Assembly: GCF_004361885.1 (NCBI RefSeq) | Contig: NZ_SNWH01000001.1 | Coordinates: forward strand, 292,144 to 356,143 | Length of the DNA: 64,000 nt | Origin: Halomonas ventosae | GTDB lineage: Bacteria > Pseudomonadota > Gammaproteobacteria > Pseudomonadales > Halomonadaceae | Reading direction: 5' to 3' | Shown: positions 27,566-36,085 of the stretch, one piece after another | How the letters are laid out: the number at the start of each line of letters is the position of its first letter | How positions within the stretch are numbered: the stretch's first letter is position 1 | The notes under the pieces: generated by a model | The model's input: the letters and a program-made list of their open reading frames with translations, nothing else | The model's database searches: none | Told to the model about the DNA's origin: nothing | Program-made: the position numbers and the translations under genes

Positions 27566-27696
27566 GAGGGTATTACTCCTGTCGTATGCGGTACCGACCG
27601 GGTACCGGTATCTTGTCACGGGATGCTGTCGATCGTCTGACAAGGGCCGGGATGGGTGTCGCCATGAATCGCCCCTGTCAGGTAAGTCATATCCGG

Positions 27697-27723
27697 TTAT
27701 CGGCACTTCATGCGACGACTTTA
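27697..27723 (-). promoter_or_regulatory. Sigma28 (FliA) promoter of fliST and the FliK-like/FlhB-C genes
   Basis: The minus strand reads TAAAGTCG (27716-27723), 11 bp, GCCGATAA (27697-27704), a perfect -10. The -35 begins with the TAA stop codon of the PilZ/HD-GYP gene. Confidence 0.88.
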
Positions 27724-29403
27724 GGTCGATACGGGGAGTTCTTCCCGAATCGCGCCAAGGCGTTGAATGTGGCGTCCGCGCAGTATCTCACCTAGTGCGT
27801 TTCCAGGCGGTTCGGGTGAGTCGGTCAGCTGGACCTGCAGCGGCATGCCAGTGGTATCCAGAGCCTGTATCCATGCCAGCTGGCCGTTCTCGAAGCGAAC
27901 CAGAGAGCCGATCGGGTTGAGCCCGAACTGCTGGATGTAGCGTTTTACCCAGCGTTGATCGAAATGCTCGGGATGACGCAGCAGATGGCGGTAGATAGCC
28001 TCGACCCGGAAGGCAGGGCGATCCGCTCGATCTCGCCGCATGGCATCGACAACGTCCACCACGGCAGCGGCTCGTGCCAGCTCATGCAGCGCATTGCCGG
28101 ACAAGCCGCGAGGGTAGCCGCTTCCATCCAGGCGTTCATTGATGTTGTGGGCCACCGACTCGAGGATATTGGCTGAAAGCCAGTGGCAGCGTGTCATCCG
28201 GCGCATCAGTGCCGCTACGTGATGCTGCATCTGTCGGTACTGGGGCTCATCGAAGTGGGCCGCTTGCCACAGCTCGGCAGGCAGCAGAGCCTTGCCCAGG
28301 TCATGCACCATGGCACTGGCGACCATGGCCTTGCGCAGCGTGCGGTGAAGCGATGGCAGGCCAGCCAGGTCAAGCAGGGTCACGCCCACGGCGAGACCAT
28401 GACGCACCAGCCGGGGTTCGTGCTGCAGGCAGCGTGTCGCGAAGAGCAGCCCGTCGCGGTCCTCGTCGTGCAACTGCAGGAGGCGGTCGGCATGGCGCGA
28501 CAGCTGCACCGAATCGACTTCTCTGCCTTGCTGCAGCTCAAGAAGCTGGGCATCCAGGTATCCGGCGATAGCGGCCAGCCGTTTGGCCATCGGTGTGGGA
28601 TAGTCTTGTATATTGCGGCGTGCCACCGCTGGTTCGCTGGCGTTACGCGCCTGGAAAAGCCGCGATGGCAGGCGCGATGCGTCGCTGTCTTCGGCATTGC
28701 GCGCCGCCTCACGTTCAATCTCGCGCACCAAGAACCATAGCTGTCGCTCTTGCTCGCCGGTAGTTTGCTCGAAACGAAAACCGCCGAGGAGCACCTGGCG
28801 TTGGGTATCGACTAGCTGGTGACGTAGACAGGCTTGCACCACAAACCGGGTATCGTTGGGAAAACAGAGCTCGATTTCCATCGGCTGATTAGCGCCGGCC
28901 AGCATGCCGCCCGCCGAGAGCGACATTTCCAGTTGGCAGCCCTCCAGCGAGAGATCCCTGAGGTCGCCCTGTGACGATCCGCCATGCGGGGTGCGCAGGA
29001 TGGCGCCCACCTCCATGCCAAGCCTCAGGCGAGCCCGGAAGAATTCACGACGCTGAAGCACCTCAACCGTGACAGGAAACGGGCAGGTACATAGCATGCG
29101 GCCATCGGCCTCGTGGCACTCGAGTATTGTCATGCGCGGAGTGCGCCACTTCTTGTGGTGGGCCTGGCCTAGTAACCGGAACGCCTCGCCGCGCTTCAGG
29201 GCGACGGCCATCTCGCGTATGGCGCTGATGTCTAGTAGCAAGGTTTCACCCGGGTGCTGTTCCATGACCAGCACCGGCAATGGCTTGCTGGAGGGGGTGT
29301 TCACCTGCAGCGAGGCCCCCCCCGCTTCGATCAATCCTTCCAGCAACGCCTCGATCTCGCTGGGGCGCTCCACCAGCGTATAGCCATCCGCTTGTAGCGA
29401 CAT
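27721..29403 (-). CDS. PilZ/HD-GYP fusion protein (YcgR-like brake plus c-di-GMP phosphodiesterase-type domain)
   Basis: This 560-aa protein has an N-terminal YcgR-N-like domain (about 1-105) and a PilZ domain with the c-di-GMP-binding RREFFR (118-123) and DLSLEG (150-155) motifs. A C-terminal HD-GYP domain carries HDLGK (H367, D368) and DGSGYP. The usual HHE before DGxGYP reads INE, so two metal-ligand histidines are missing and phosphodiesterase activity is doubtful. ATG 29403 is chosen because GGGAAGG precedes it and a sigma28 promoter overlaps the alternative ATG 29457. The protein could couple c-di-GMP level to motor braking. Confidence 0.85.
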   Translation of the reverse strand: MSLQADGYTLVERPSEIEALLEGLIEAGGASLQVNTPSSKPLPVLVMEQHPGETLLLDISAIREMAVALKRGEAFRLLGQAHHKKWRTPRMTILECHEADGRMLCTCPFPVTVEVLQRREFFRARLRLGMEVGAILRTPHGGSSQGDLRDLSLEGCQLEMSLSAGGMLAGANQPMEIELCFPNDTRFVVQACLRHQLVDTQRQVLLGGFRFEQTTGEQERQLWFLVREIEREAARNAEDSDASRLPSRLFQARNASEPAVARRNIQDYPTPMAKRLAAIAGYLDAQLLELQQGREVDSVQLSRHADRLLQLHDEDRDGLLFATRCLQHEPRLVRHGLAVGVTLLDLAGLPSLHRTLRKAMVASAMVHDLGKALLPAELWQAAHFDEPQYRQMQHHVAALMRRMTRCHWLSANILESVAHNINERLDGSGYPRGLSGNALHELARAAAVVDVVDAMRRDRADRPAFRVEAIYRHLLRHPEHFDQRWVKRYIQQFGLNPIGSLVRFENGQLAWIQALDTTGMPLQVQLTDSPEPPGNALGEILRGRHIQRLGAIREELPVST

Positions 29404-29446
29404 CCTTCCCTCTAGCTCTTTAGTGGCTCCTCTCTTTGTTACCTTG

Positions 29447-29473
29447 TTATCGGCCATTCATCGCCTTGCTTGA
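29447..29473 (-). promoter_or_regulatory. Sigma28 (FliA) promoter of the PilZ/HD-GYP gene
   Basis: The minus strand reads TCAAGCAA (29466-29473), 11 bp, GCCGATAA (29447-29454). The -10 covers codons 2-4 of the longer reading frame, so the functional start must be downstream, at ATG 29403. Confidence 0.82.
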
Positions 29474-29494
29474 GAGCTGCGATGCGCCGGCTCC

Positions 29495-29521
29495 TCAAGT
29501 TCTGGATCAGGCGGTCGATAA
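29495..29521 (+). promoter_or_regulatory. Sigma28 (FliA) promoter of the degenerate GGDEF-EAL gene
   Basis: The plus strand reads TCAAGTTC (29495-29502), 11 bp, GTCGATAA (29514-29521). It is back to back with the PilZ/HD-GYP promoter; the two -35 elements are 21 bp apart. The leader to ATG 29687 is long, about 158 nt, with no ORF I would trust in it. Confidence 0.78.
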
Positions 29522-29686
29522 GTGAAGACATGATAAGGGAAAGAGTCCAGTGATTCAGAGGACCAATGCTCAGGGAAATATGCCGTGGGTGTATCTCGGC
29601 TGCTGATGATTGCCTGTATCCTCTAGATAACGTGCTCAGGCCCTAGTATCTGCGACCGAGCGCGAAGCGCTTCCTTGGAGACGTCA

Positions 29687-31441
29687 ATGTCTGATGACAG
29701 GGCTGCCCCCCCCCAACAGCCCCCTTCCAGTAACGGGGGAGCGGATGCGGCGATCCTCAAGCACCATCCTGCCTTGCTGTCTCAGCTGGTGCTTGAGAAT
29801 TCGCCGCTGGGCCTGGTGCTGCTTGATGCCCACAACAAAGTGCTGTGGGCCAACCCGGTGTTTCTGGCATTGCTCGAGATGGAAGAGCAGCAGCTGGTGG
29901 GTAAGTCGCTGACTGACGTCATGCGGATGGTGTCATGGCTGCCGGTTCCGCGTGGCAATGACCCCGAGGCGGACAGCCCGCAGTGGCAGCGCATATGGCT
30001 GGCCAGCGAAAACGCCGAGTCGTCCAGAATGGTGCTGATGTGCGAGTTGACCCCTAAGCCCCCTGTTGCCGGTGTCTCGAGGATGCTCGCCTTCGTCGAC
30101 CTCAGAGAAGGCCATGTCGGTGACTTTCCGCCGTTCGCGGATCCACATACCGGCCTTGCCAGCCAGTGGGTATTCGAGGATCGGCTGCACCACGCCATGA
30201 ACCGTGCAGAACGCCATGAGCAGCGCCTGGCCGTGCTGTTGATCCGGCTGGACCGTGGCGACGATGTTCGCCAGGCCCATGGTGAGTCGGTAATGCAGGC
30301 GCTGCTGCCCCAGATCAGCCGTCGGCTGATGGGTACCCTGCGCAGTGAGGACAGCATCAGCTATCTCGGGGGGGATCGCTGGGGGGTGCTGATCGAGCAT
30401 CCGTTGTCTGCGGAGAGCCTGCAGGCCGCTGCCCTTCGTTGTATCGAAGCCATAGAGGCGCCCTTCAAGTTGGGACGTCCGCCCTTGTTGCTTAGCCTGT
30501 CCATCGGCATTGCCATGTATCCAGACGATGGCGACTCTCCTGAGCAGTTGATGAGCAGCGCCGGACAGGCACTGGAAAAGACGCGTCCGGCAAGCCTGAT
30601 GTTCTTCGACCGCAGCCTGAAGCGCCTGCTCGCGCAGCGCATGGCCCTGCGGCAAAGCTTGCAGGAGTCTCTGCTGCGCCCCGAGCGTCATTTTGAGGTG
30701 CTCTTCCAGCCCCAGATCAGGCTGCAGGATGGCCACTGTGTCAGCGTCGAGGCCCTTGTACGCTGGCAACATCCTCAGCAGGGCAAGTGGCAGCCTGCGG
30801 CCTTCCTGCCGATGGTGGCCGAAATGGCGCAGATGGTCAGGCTTGACCGCTGGGTTCTTGAGCAGGTCATCGCCCAGCATCGGTGTTGGCAAGCCGCAGG
30901 GGAGCCCCTGTCCAGCCTTGGGATATCGGTCAATCTCGATGCAAGCCTGCTGGAACAGACGGTCTTCGATGGCTGCCCCATCGATCGCTTCCTGCGCCAG
31001 GGGGCAGATGATCTGGACTGGCTGAGCCTGGAGCTGGATGGCCAGGTGCTCTCCGCGCAAGACGAAATGCACAGCCTGCTAATGCGCCGCCTGGCGAGAA
31101 TGGGTGTTCACCTGGTGGTCGACAATCTGGGTAGTGCCCCTGTCGATCTGGTGCGTCTGGCGATGCTTCCTGTGTCGCAAGGAAAGATCGGTCACGAGCT
31201 GGTGCATGGCCTGTCGGACAGCAGCCCTTTCGCTCGCCAGGCGCTCAGTGCGCTGTCGCAGTGCCTCAAGGCGCTGCAACTGGACAGTGTCATGGTGGGG
31301 GTGGAAACCGACGCGCAGCTTGCCGCTGCCCGGCAAAAGGGGATTGATCGGGTTCAGGGTGATCGACTGGGCGCACCGATGTCGGCCGGCGAACTGGCAG
31401 AGTGGCTAAGCAAGCATCCCCATGGCCAGCTGCTCCCGTAA
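29687..31441 (+). CDS. PAS-GGDEF-EAL protein with degenerate catalytic motifs
   Basis: This 584-aa protein has a PAS-like N-terminus (NSPLGLVLLDAHNKVLWANP). Its GGDEF-type domain reads GGDRW and its EAL domain keeps EAL itself (VEALVRW). Other EAL motifs are lost: ELxE reads ELDG, DDFG reads DNLG and KID reads KIG. Neither synthesis nor hydrolysis of c-di-GMP is expected; binding or protein regulation is more likely, as in YdiV, CsrD or LapD-type proteins. ATG 29687 has GGAG 6 nt upstream. It is transcribed divergently from the PilZ/HD-GYP gene. Confidence 0.85.
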   Translation: MSDDRAAPPQQPPSSNGGADAAILKHHPALLSQLVLENSPLGLVLLDAHNKVLWANPVFLALLEMEEQQLVGKSLTDVMRMVSWLPVPRGNDPEADSPQWQRIWLASENAESSRMVLMCELTPKPPVAGVSRMLAFVDLREGHVGDFPPFADPHTGLASQWVFEDRLHHAMNRAERHEQRLAVLLIRLDRGDDVRQAHGESVMQALLPQISRRLMGTLRSEDSISYLGGDRWGVLIEHPLSAESLQAAALRCIEAIEAPFKLGRPPLLLSLSIGIAMYPDDGDSPEQLMSSAGQALEKTRPASLMFFDRSLKRLLAQRMALRQSLQESLLRPERHFEVLFQPQIRLQDGHCVSVEALVRWQHPQQGKWQPAAFLPMVAEMAQMVRLDRWVLEQVIAQHRCWQAAGEPLSSLGISVNLDASLLEQTVFDGCPIDRFLRQGADDLDWLSLELDGQVLSAQDEMHSLLMRRLARMGVHLVVDNLGSAPVDLVRLAMLPVSQGKIGHELVHGLSDSSPFARQALSALSQCLKALQLDSVMVGVETDAQLAAARQKGIDRVQGDRLGAPMSAGELAEWLSKHPHGQLLP

Positions 31442-31481
31442 GCATGACGCGAGACGGATCAAGGGACCAAGGTGTGGCTGT

Positions 31482-31546
31482 GGCGGAGGTTTTGGTCAGG
31501 CGGAGGTTTTGGTCAGGCAGAGGTTTTGGTCAGGCAGAGGTATTCA
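31482..31546. repeat. 17-bp tandem repeat at the 3' end of flgN
   Basis: Three full units of GGCGGAGGTTTTGGTCA-type sequence (31482-31498, 31499-31515, 31516-31532) and a partial fourth (31533-31546) run into the flgN coding end. On the flgN strand each full unit starts with TGA, so copy number changes leave the protein end intact. Confidence 0.85.
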
Positions 31547-31979
31547 GGCGTCTCTGAGCGGAGGTTGCGCGTCCGTCGGGTGAATACACGGACTTCTCGG
31601 CGATGCGGTGGATGTAGTCGAGCATCTGTCGGTTGTGCGCCATGCGCGCGTGAACCAGATGACCGTTGCGTTCATTGAGGCGAGCGGTGTGAGCCGCCAT
31701 CTCGAGGGTGTCGCGCCATGTCTCGAGGCAGCCGGCATCGTGTGCCGCCTGCTGCGCAGCGTCGCCGCCACTGCCATAGCCCAGCCTGTGCTGGATGCGT
31801 GACCGCGTCGTCTCTGTTTCCTCGAGCAGGGTGAGCAGCCGGGACTTTTCCAGTGCGATAGTCTCGAGCCATGGGCCATCGATGTGGCCGCTGAGCAACT
31901 GCTCTTGTTCATTCTCCAGCAGGCGGGTCAGCGCACCCAGCCGCGACTGCTGTTGCTCTAGCAGGTGTTGAAGGCTCAT
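31530..31979 (-). CDS. flgN: Flagellar export chaperone FlgN
   Basis: This 149-aa helical protein is encoded directly after flgM with a 4-nt overlap (ATGA). FlgN-like features are the long N-terminal amphipathic helix (LLEQQQSRLGALTRLLENEQEQLLSG) and a C-terminal helix with NxxLIxxARxxNxxxL-type spacing (NGHLVHARMAHNRQMLDYI). It would chaperone FlgK and FlgL, whose genes lie in the same cluster. Confidence 0.88.
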   Translation of the reverse strand: MSLQHLLEQQQSRLGALTRLLENEQEQLLSGHIDGPWLETIALEKSRLLTLLEETETTRSRIQHRLGYGSGGDAAQQAAHDAGCLETWRDTLEMAAHTARLNERNGHLVHARMAHNRQMLDYIHRIAEKSVYSPDGRATSAQRRLNTSA

Positions 31980-32269
31980 GGCTTGTCATCCTTGCCGGCC
32001 AGCAGATCCTGTACGCTGGCGATCAGGCCGTCGGCTATGCGCTCGGCTCTCACGTCCAGGCGCCCTTCACGGATCGCCTCGCGGAGCTCTTCCACCCGCA
32101 GGGTGTCGATGTCCTGACTGGCATCCGGGGCGGCCTGACTCAGATGAGTGGTGGTGGAGGGGCCGGCATCCTGCTGGTGGGCTCGGTCGGCTCCTTGTGC
32201 CTTGCGGGCCCCGTCGGAGGGTTCCGCCTGGCCAGGACGCGGCAGGGGGGGGTGATTATCGATTTTCAC
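31976..32269 (-). CDS. flgM: Anti-sigma28 factor FlgM
   Basis: This 97-aa protein starts at GTG 32269 (VKIDNH) with GAGG 8 nt upstream; longer frames would include the sigma28 promoter itself. The first half is Pro/Gln/Ser-rich and likely unfolded, as expected for an export substrate. The C-terminal half holds the helices that grip FliA (IDTLRVEELREAIREGRL, AERIADGLIASV). It blocks FliA until secreted through the finished hook. It is coupled to flgN. Confidence 0.92.
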   Translation of the reverse strand: MKIDNHPPLPRPGQAEPSDGARKAQGADRAHQQDAGPSTTTHLSQAAPDASQDIDTLRVEELREAIREGRLDVRAERIADGLIASVQDLLAGKDDKP

Positions 32270-32309
32270 GTTGATGGCCTCATGACCGATGGGAGGAGGA
32301 TGATCAAGG

Positions 32310-32336
32310 GTATCGGCCGTCGATGGAAAAACTTTA
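32310..32336 (-). promoter_or_regulatory. Sigma28 (FliA) promoter of flgMN
   Basis: The minus strand reads TAAAGTTT (32329-32336), 11 bp, GCCGATAC (32310-32317): a perfect -35 and a near-perfect -10. This gives FliA feedback control of its own inhibitor. Confidence 0.9.
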
Positions 32337-32376
32337 ACGCACCTGTGCCACATCAGCGAGTGTGCTGCCGGTACGT

Positions 32377-33105
32377 TCAGAAGTCCACGGTTAGGCGCCC
32401 CTCGTCGATCACCCTGGCCTCGAGCAGCCGGCGGTCGGGAAGTCGTACGCGAATATTGTCCCCCTGGCCTCCCGATTCCAGCGCCTCGGCCTGGCGTGAA
32501 ATCCGAAATCCCTGCCCACGTACCTCGATCAGCACACGCTGCCCCCGCTTGACCAGCTGGCGAGGGCGCAGATGATGGTCTTGCAGCGTGGTACCTGCCG
32601 CCAGTGGGCGGCTGGCCTGCTGGCCGACGGCCTGGCCCGGGTCGAGGACGGTGTGCTGGGGCAGGCGATCCAGGCTGCCCTGCTGCTCGGCAAGATGCTC
32701 TGGGCGGATGGTCTGGCCGACATCAACATCCTGCGCCATGACCACATAGCTGCCCATGATATGGATGTCAGCCTGCAGGTAGCGCACCTGACGCCCCTGG
32801 TCACCACAACGCACCCCCACGGAAACGCGCCCCATGAGGCGTGTAGAGGAGGCATGCGGCAGGAAGGGATCAGGCTGTTCACAGCTGGACAGACGGGCGC
32901 GGGGTGGATGAATCTCGATGACCACCTCATCGCCCGAGGCCGCGACATCGCCCGACGCCATGACCTGTTCATGCAGGAAGGCGTGGATGCTCTCAAGCAT
33001 GGCGTCTGGTGCCGCCTGGCTCGGTGCCGCCAGCAGCAAGAAGGCCATCGCCAGCATGCAGGCTAGGTGCCGGGTCGGGCGCTGTGCCGGGAAGCGTGGT
33101 TGCAT
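32377..33105 (-). CDS. flgA: Flagellar P-ring assembly chaperone FlgA
   Basis: This 242-aa periplasmic protein has a signal peptide (ACMLAMAFLLLAAPSQA) and a SAF-type C-terminal domain (VDVGQTIRPEHL, RPLAAGTTLQDHHLRPRQLVKRGQ). It assists FlgI polymerisation around the rod. ATG 33105 is preferred to the upstream in-frame start because the signal peptide follows it at normal spacing. It is divergent from flgB. Confidence 0.92.
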   Translation of the reverse strand: MQPRFPAQRPTRHLACMLAMAFLLLAAPSQAAPDAMLESIHAFLHEQVMASGDVAASGDEVVIEIHPPRARLSSCEQPDPFLPHASSTRLMGRVSVGVRCGDQGRQVRYLQADIHIMGSYVVMAQDVDVGQTIRPEHLAEQQGSLDRLPQHTVLDPGQAVGQQASRPLAAGTTLQDHHLRPRQLVKRGQRVLIEVRGQGFRISRQAEALESGGQGDNIRVRLPDRRLLEARVIDEGRLTVDF

Positions 33106-33264
33106 GTCGAGCTCAGTGAGAGAGGGGGGTGTGATGATTCTAGCGATTGCCTGGCCGGTGTAACCCATGAATTGGCTACCCGAATGACGACTATTCGAGC
33201 CTTTGTCCTGACAGCGGCTTGGCTATTCTTCATCATCACTGACCTTTGACGGGGAATCGCCGGA
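33106..33264. promoter_or_regulatory. Divergent flgA/flgB promoter region
   Basis: This 159-bp gap separates the divergent flgA and flgBCDEFGHIJ operons, where FlhDC-activated class II promoters are expected. On the plus strand TTTGTC-N16-TATTCT near 33204-33231 is a possible core promoter. No sigma28 element is present. I could not identify FlhDC half sites with confidence. Confidence 0.4.
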
Positions 33265-33675
33265 ATGATCGATCGGCTCGAAGCCTCCTTGAACTTTCAC
33301 CAGCAGGCGTTGGCGATGCGCCAGGAGCGCCAGAAGGTGCTGGCCAGCAACATCGCCAATGCCGATACGCCGGGCTACAAGGCTCGCGACATGGACTTTG
33401 CCAGCGAATTGCGTAAAGCCGTCCAGCCGGGCGGGACGGGCGAACCCCTGAGCCTGTCGATAACGTCTGTGCGCCATATTGCTGGCCAGGGAGCGCATCA
33501 CACCTCTGGCGAGCTGCTGTACCGGGTGCCCGATCAGCCAAGTCTGGATGGTAACACCGTGGACATGGACCGCGAGCGCACCCAGTTTGCTGACAACTCG
33601 GTGCGCTATCAGTCGGCGTTGACGATTCTCAACAGTCGTATCCAGGGCCTCAAGAAGGCCATGCAGCCCGAATAA
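33265..33675 (+). CDS. flgB: Flagellar proximal rod protein FlgB
   Basis: This 136-aa protein has the N-terminal rod motif (RLEASLNFHQQALAMRQERQ, SNIANADTPGYKARDMDF) and a C-terminal helix. It is an inner rod subunit exported without a signal peptide. It is the first gene of the plus-strand flg operon. Confidence 0.97.
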   Translation: MIDRLEASLNFHQQALAMRQERQKVLASNIANADTPGYKARDMDFASELRKAVQPGGTGEPLSLSITSVRHIAGQGAHHTSGELLYRVPDQPSLDGNTVDMDRERTQFADNSVRYQSALTILNSRIQGLKKAMQPE

Positions 33676-33690
33676 CCCAGGAGTGAGCGC

Positions 33691-34095
33691 ATGTCGATGT
33701 TCTCCATTTTCGATATCTCCGGCTCGGCGATGAGCGCCCAGTCTCAGCGAATGAATGTCACCGCCAGCAACCTGGCGAACGCCGACAGCGTGTCAGGCCC
33801 CGATGGGGAGGCCTATCGCGCCAAGCAGGTGATGTTCGAGAGTCGTGCATCGCGTGACGGCATCGGTGGCGTTGGCGTTCGCGAGGTAGTCGATGATCCC
33901 TCTCCCATGCGCATGGAGTATCGCCCGGGGCACCGGCTGGCGGATGAGCAAGGCTACGTGACCATGCCCAATGTCGATCCGGTGGGCGAGATGGTCAACA
34001 TGATCTCGGCCTCGCGTTCCTACCAGGCCAACGTCGAGGTGATGAACACCAACAAGCAACTGATGCTTAAAACATTGACCCTGGGCGAGGGCTAA
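33691..34095 (+). CDS. flgC: Flagellar proximal rod protein FlgC
   Basis: This 134-aa protein carries the axial-protein signature [23 protein letters not shown] and the C-terminal motif [21 protein letters not shown]. It stacks on FlgB in the rod. It lies 15 nt after flgB with AGGAG before its start. Confidence 0.97.
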   Translation: MSMFSIFDISGSAMSAQSQRMNVTASNLANADSVSGPDGEAYRAKQVMFESRASRDGIGGVGVREVVDDPSPMRMEYRPGHRLADEQGYVTMPNVDPVGEMVNMISASRSYQANVEVMNTNKQLMLKTLTLGEG

Positions 34096-34099
34096 CCAC

Positions 34100-34795
34100 A
34101 TGGCAACCACCATCGACAGTAGCGTGCTCAACAGCCTAAATGCCGGCGGAGCGTCGGCCAGCCAGGCCAAGCAGCAATCCGGTGACCTGCGCGACAACTT
34201 CATGACCCTCCTGGTGACCCAGCTCAAGAACCAGGACCCCCTCAACCCGATGGACAACAGCGAGACCACCTCGCAGCTGGCGCAGATCAACACCGTCAGC
34301 GGTATCGAGGAACTCAACCAGTCCCTCAAGGATATTACCGGTCAGATCAATGCCGGCCAGGCGCTACAGGCGTCGGGGCTGATCGGTCAGGGCGTACTGG
34401 TACCCGGCAACCGCGTTCTGCTCAACCATGCTGAAGGCGGTGAGGTGAACACCACGCCCTTCGGTATCGAGCTCGCTGCCCCTGCCGACAACGTCAAGGT
34501 CACCATCACCAACGGTGCCGGAGAAGTGGTCAACCGCTATGACGTCGGGGCGGTCTCGACCGGCGTGGAGTCCTTCCGTTGGGATGGGTTGACCAGTGAC
34601 GGGCAAAAGGCCGCAGAAGGCGCCTACCAGGTCAGCATCGAGGCGACCCAAGGCGACAAGGCGATTGGCGTCGATACCCTCAACTACGCCAGGGTCAATG
34701 GCGTCACGCCGGTCGATGACAAGGGAGCCTTTGCGCTGGACCTGGGCGCCATTTATGGCCAGGTCGGCCTCGCCGACATCAAGCAGATTCTCTAG
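34100..34795 (+). CDS. flgD: Hook-capping scaffold protein FlgD
   Basis: This 231-aa protein has the conserved N-terminus (NFMTLLVTQLKNQDPLNPMDN, then TSQLAQINTVSGIEELN) and C-terminal FlgD tudor/Ig-like domains (RWDGLTSDGQKAAEGAY). It caps the growing hook and is later discarded. It follows flgC at 4 nt. Confidence 0.97.
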   Translation: MATTIDSSVLNSLNAGGASASQAKQQSGDLRDNFMTLLVTQLKNQDPLNPMDNSETTSQLAQINTVSGIEELNQSLKDITGQINAGQALQASGLIGQGVLVPGNRVLLNHAEGGEVNTTPFGIELAAPADNVKVTITNGAGEVVNRYDVGAVSTGVESFRWDGLTSDGQKAAEGAYQVSIEATQGDKAIGVDTLNYARVNGVTPVDDKGAFALDLGAIYGQVGLADIKQIL

Positions 34796-34848
34796 GGGCC
34801 GCCGCCTCGCTTTTAATAACTGAAAGTTGATCCGCAGGGGATAACGAC

Positions 34849-36063
34849 ATGGGTTTCTCACAAGCACTCAGCGGCCTCAACGCCGCCGCCTCCAGCCTGG
34901 ATGTGCAGGGTAACAATATTGCCAACTCACAGACCGTGGGTTTCAAGAGCAGCAGTGTCCAGTTCGCCGACGTCTACGCCAACTCCAAGGTAGGTCTAGG
35001 AACCCGAGTGTCCAACGTGCTGCAGGACTTCAGCGAAGGTAATCTGGAGGCGACCAGCCGCAACCTGGATTTGGGCATCAGCGGCCAGGGGTTCTTCCGT
35101 TTCGAGCAGGCCGGCCAGGTGGTCTACTCGCGCAATGGTCAGCTGACCATGACCTCCGATGGCTACTTGCAGAATGCCCAGGGTGCGCGCCTCATGGGGT
35201 TTGGCGTCAATGCGGCGGGTGGGGTGCAGGGCGGCGGCCAGCCTGAAGTCCTGCGTGTGGCCTCCGACGAGATGCCGGCCAGCGCTACCACCCAGGTCAG
35301 TGCCACCCTCAATCTGGATTCCCGTGAAGTGGCCGGTGAAGGACTCGACAGCGTGGAACTGGAGGATGGGGCCGGCAATCTAGCTCAAGTCAGTTACCAC
35401 TACGCCAATAATTTCACCCTCTACGATTCCCTGGGCAACCCGCACAACACCAGCGTGTATTATCAGAAGACAGCCAACAACAGCTGGGATGCCACCGTGG
35501 CGATCGATGGTGTCCTGGCCTCCGCCGGCCCAACGCCCCTTACATTCGATGCTAATGGTCAGCTCACCACTCCGGCCGCTCTTCAGGTTACCGATTTCGA
35601 CCCTGATACCGGTGCTGCCCCCCTCAATGTCGACATGGATATCTCGAGCTTCTCGCAGTTCGGCAATAACTCCACCGCGTCAGAGCTGACCCAGAATGGC
35701 TACACCTCCGGCACCCTGGTGGGCATTGCCATCGAGAACGATGGCACCGTGGTGCGCAACTACAGCAACGAGCAGTCTCGTGCGGCTGGCCAGATTGTCA
35801 TGGCCAACTTCCGCAATCCAGAGGGCTTGAATCCTGAAGGCGACAACGTCTGGGCAGCAACGGCCGCGTCGGGACAGGAGCTGGTCGGTCCTCCGGGAAC
35901 CGGGCTGCTGGGGACCATTGAGTCAGGCGCGATCGAGACCTCCAACGTCGACATGGCACGCGAGCTGGTCAACATGATCGTCACCCAGCGCGCCTATCAG
36001 GCCAACTCCCAGACCATCAAGACCCAGGATGAGGTTCTGCAGACCGCCATCAACCTGCGCTGA
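34849..36063 (+). CDS. flgE: Flagellar hook protein FlgE
   Basis: This 404-aa axial protein has N-terminal (ALSGLNAAASSLDVQGNNIANS) and C-terminal (VNMIVTQRAYQANSQTIKTQDE) rod/hook motifs around a variable Thr/Asn/Ser-rich central domain. AGGGGA lies upstream of ATG 34849. It is the universal joint of the flagellum, and its length is set by FliK. Confidence 0.97.
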   Translation: MGFSQALSGLNAAASSLDVQGNNIANSQTVGFKSSSVQFADVYANSKVGLGTRVSNVLQDFSEGNLEATSRNLDLGISGQGFFRFEQAGQVVYSRNGQLTMTSDGYLQNAQGARLMGFGVNAAGGVQGGGQPEVLRVASDEMPASATTQVSATLNLDSREVAGEGLDSVELEDGAGNLAQVSYHYANNFTLYDSLGNPHNTSVYYQKTANNSWDATVAIDGVLASAGPTPLTFDANGQLTTPAALQVTDFDPDTGAAPLNVDMDISSFSQFGNNSTASELTQNGYTSGTLVGIAIENDGTVVRNYSNEQSRAAGQIVMANFRNPEGLNPEGDNVWAATAASGQELVGPPGTGLLGTIESGAIETSNVDMARELVNMIVTQRAYQANSQTIKTQDEVLQTAINLR

Positions 36064-36085
36064 TCGCCTCGACGGAGACTGAGTC

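Noticed and set aside
29933..31072. Long minus-strand ORF opposite the degenerate GGDEF-EAL gene (379 codons)
   Set aside because: The GGDEF-EAL frame has domain matches, a ribosome-binding site and a promoter; the antisense frame has none.
31482..31546. CRISPR-like array
   Set aside because: Units are directly adjacent without spacers, and no cas genes are present; the same holds for the other tandem repeats in the window.
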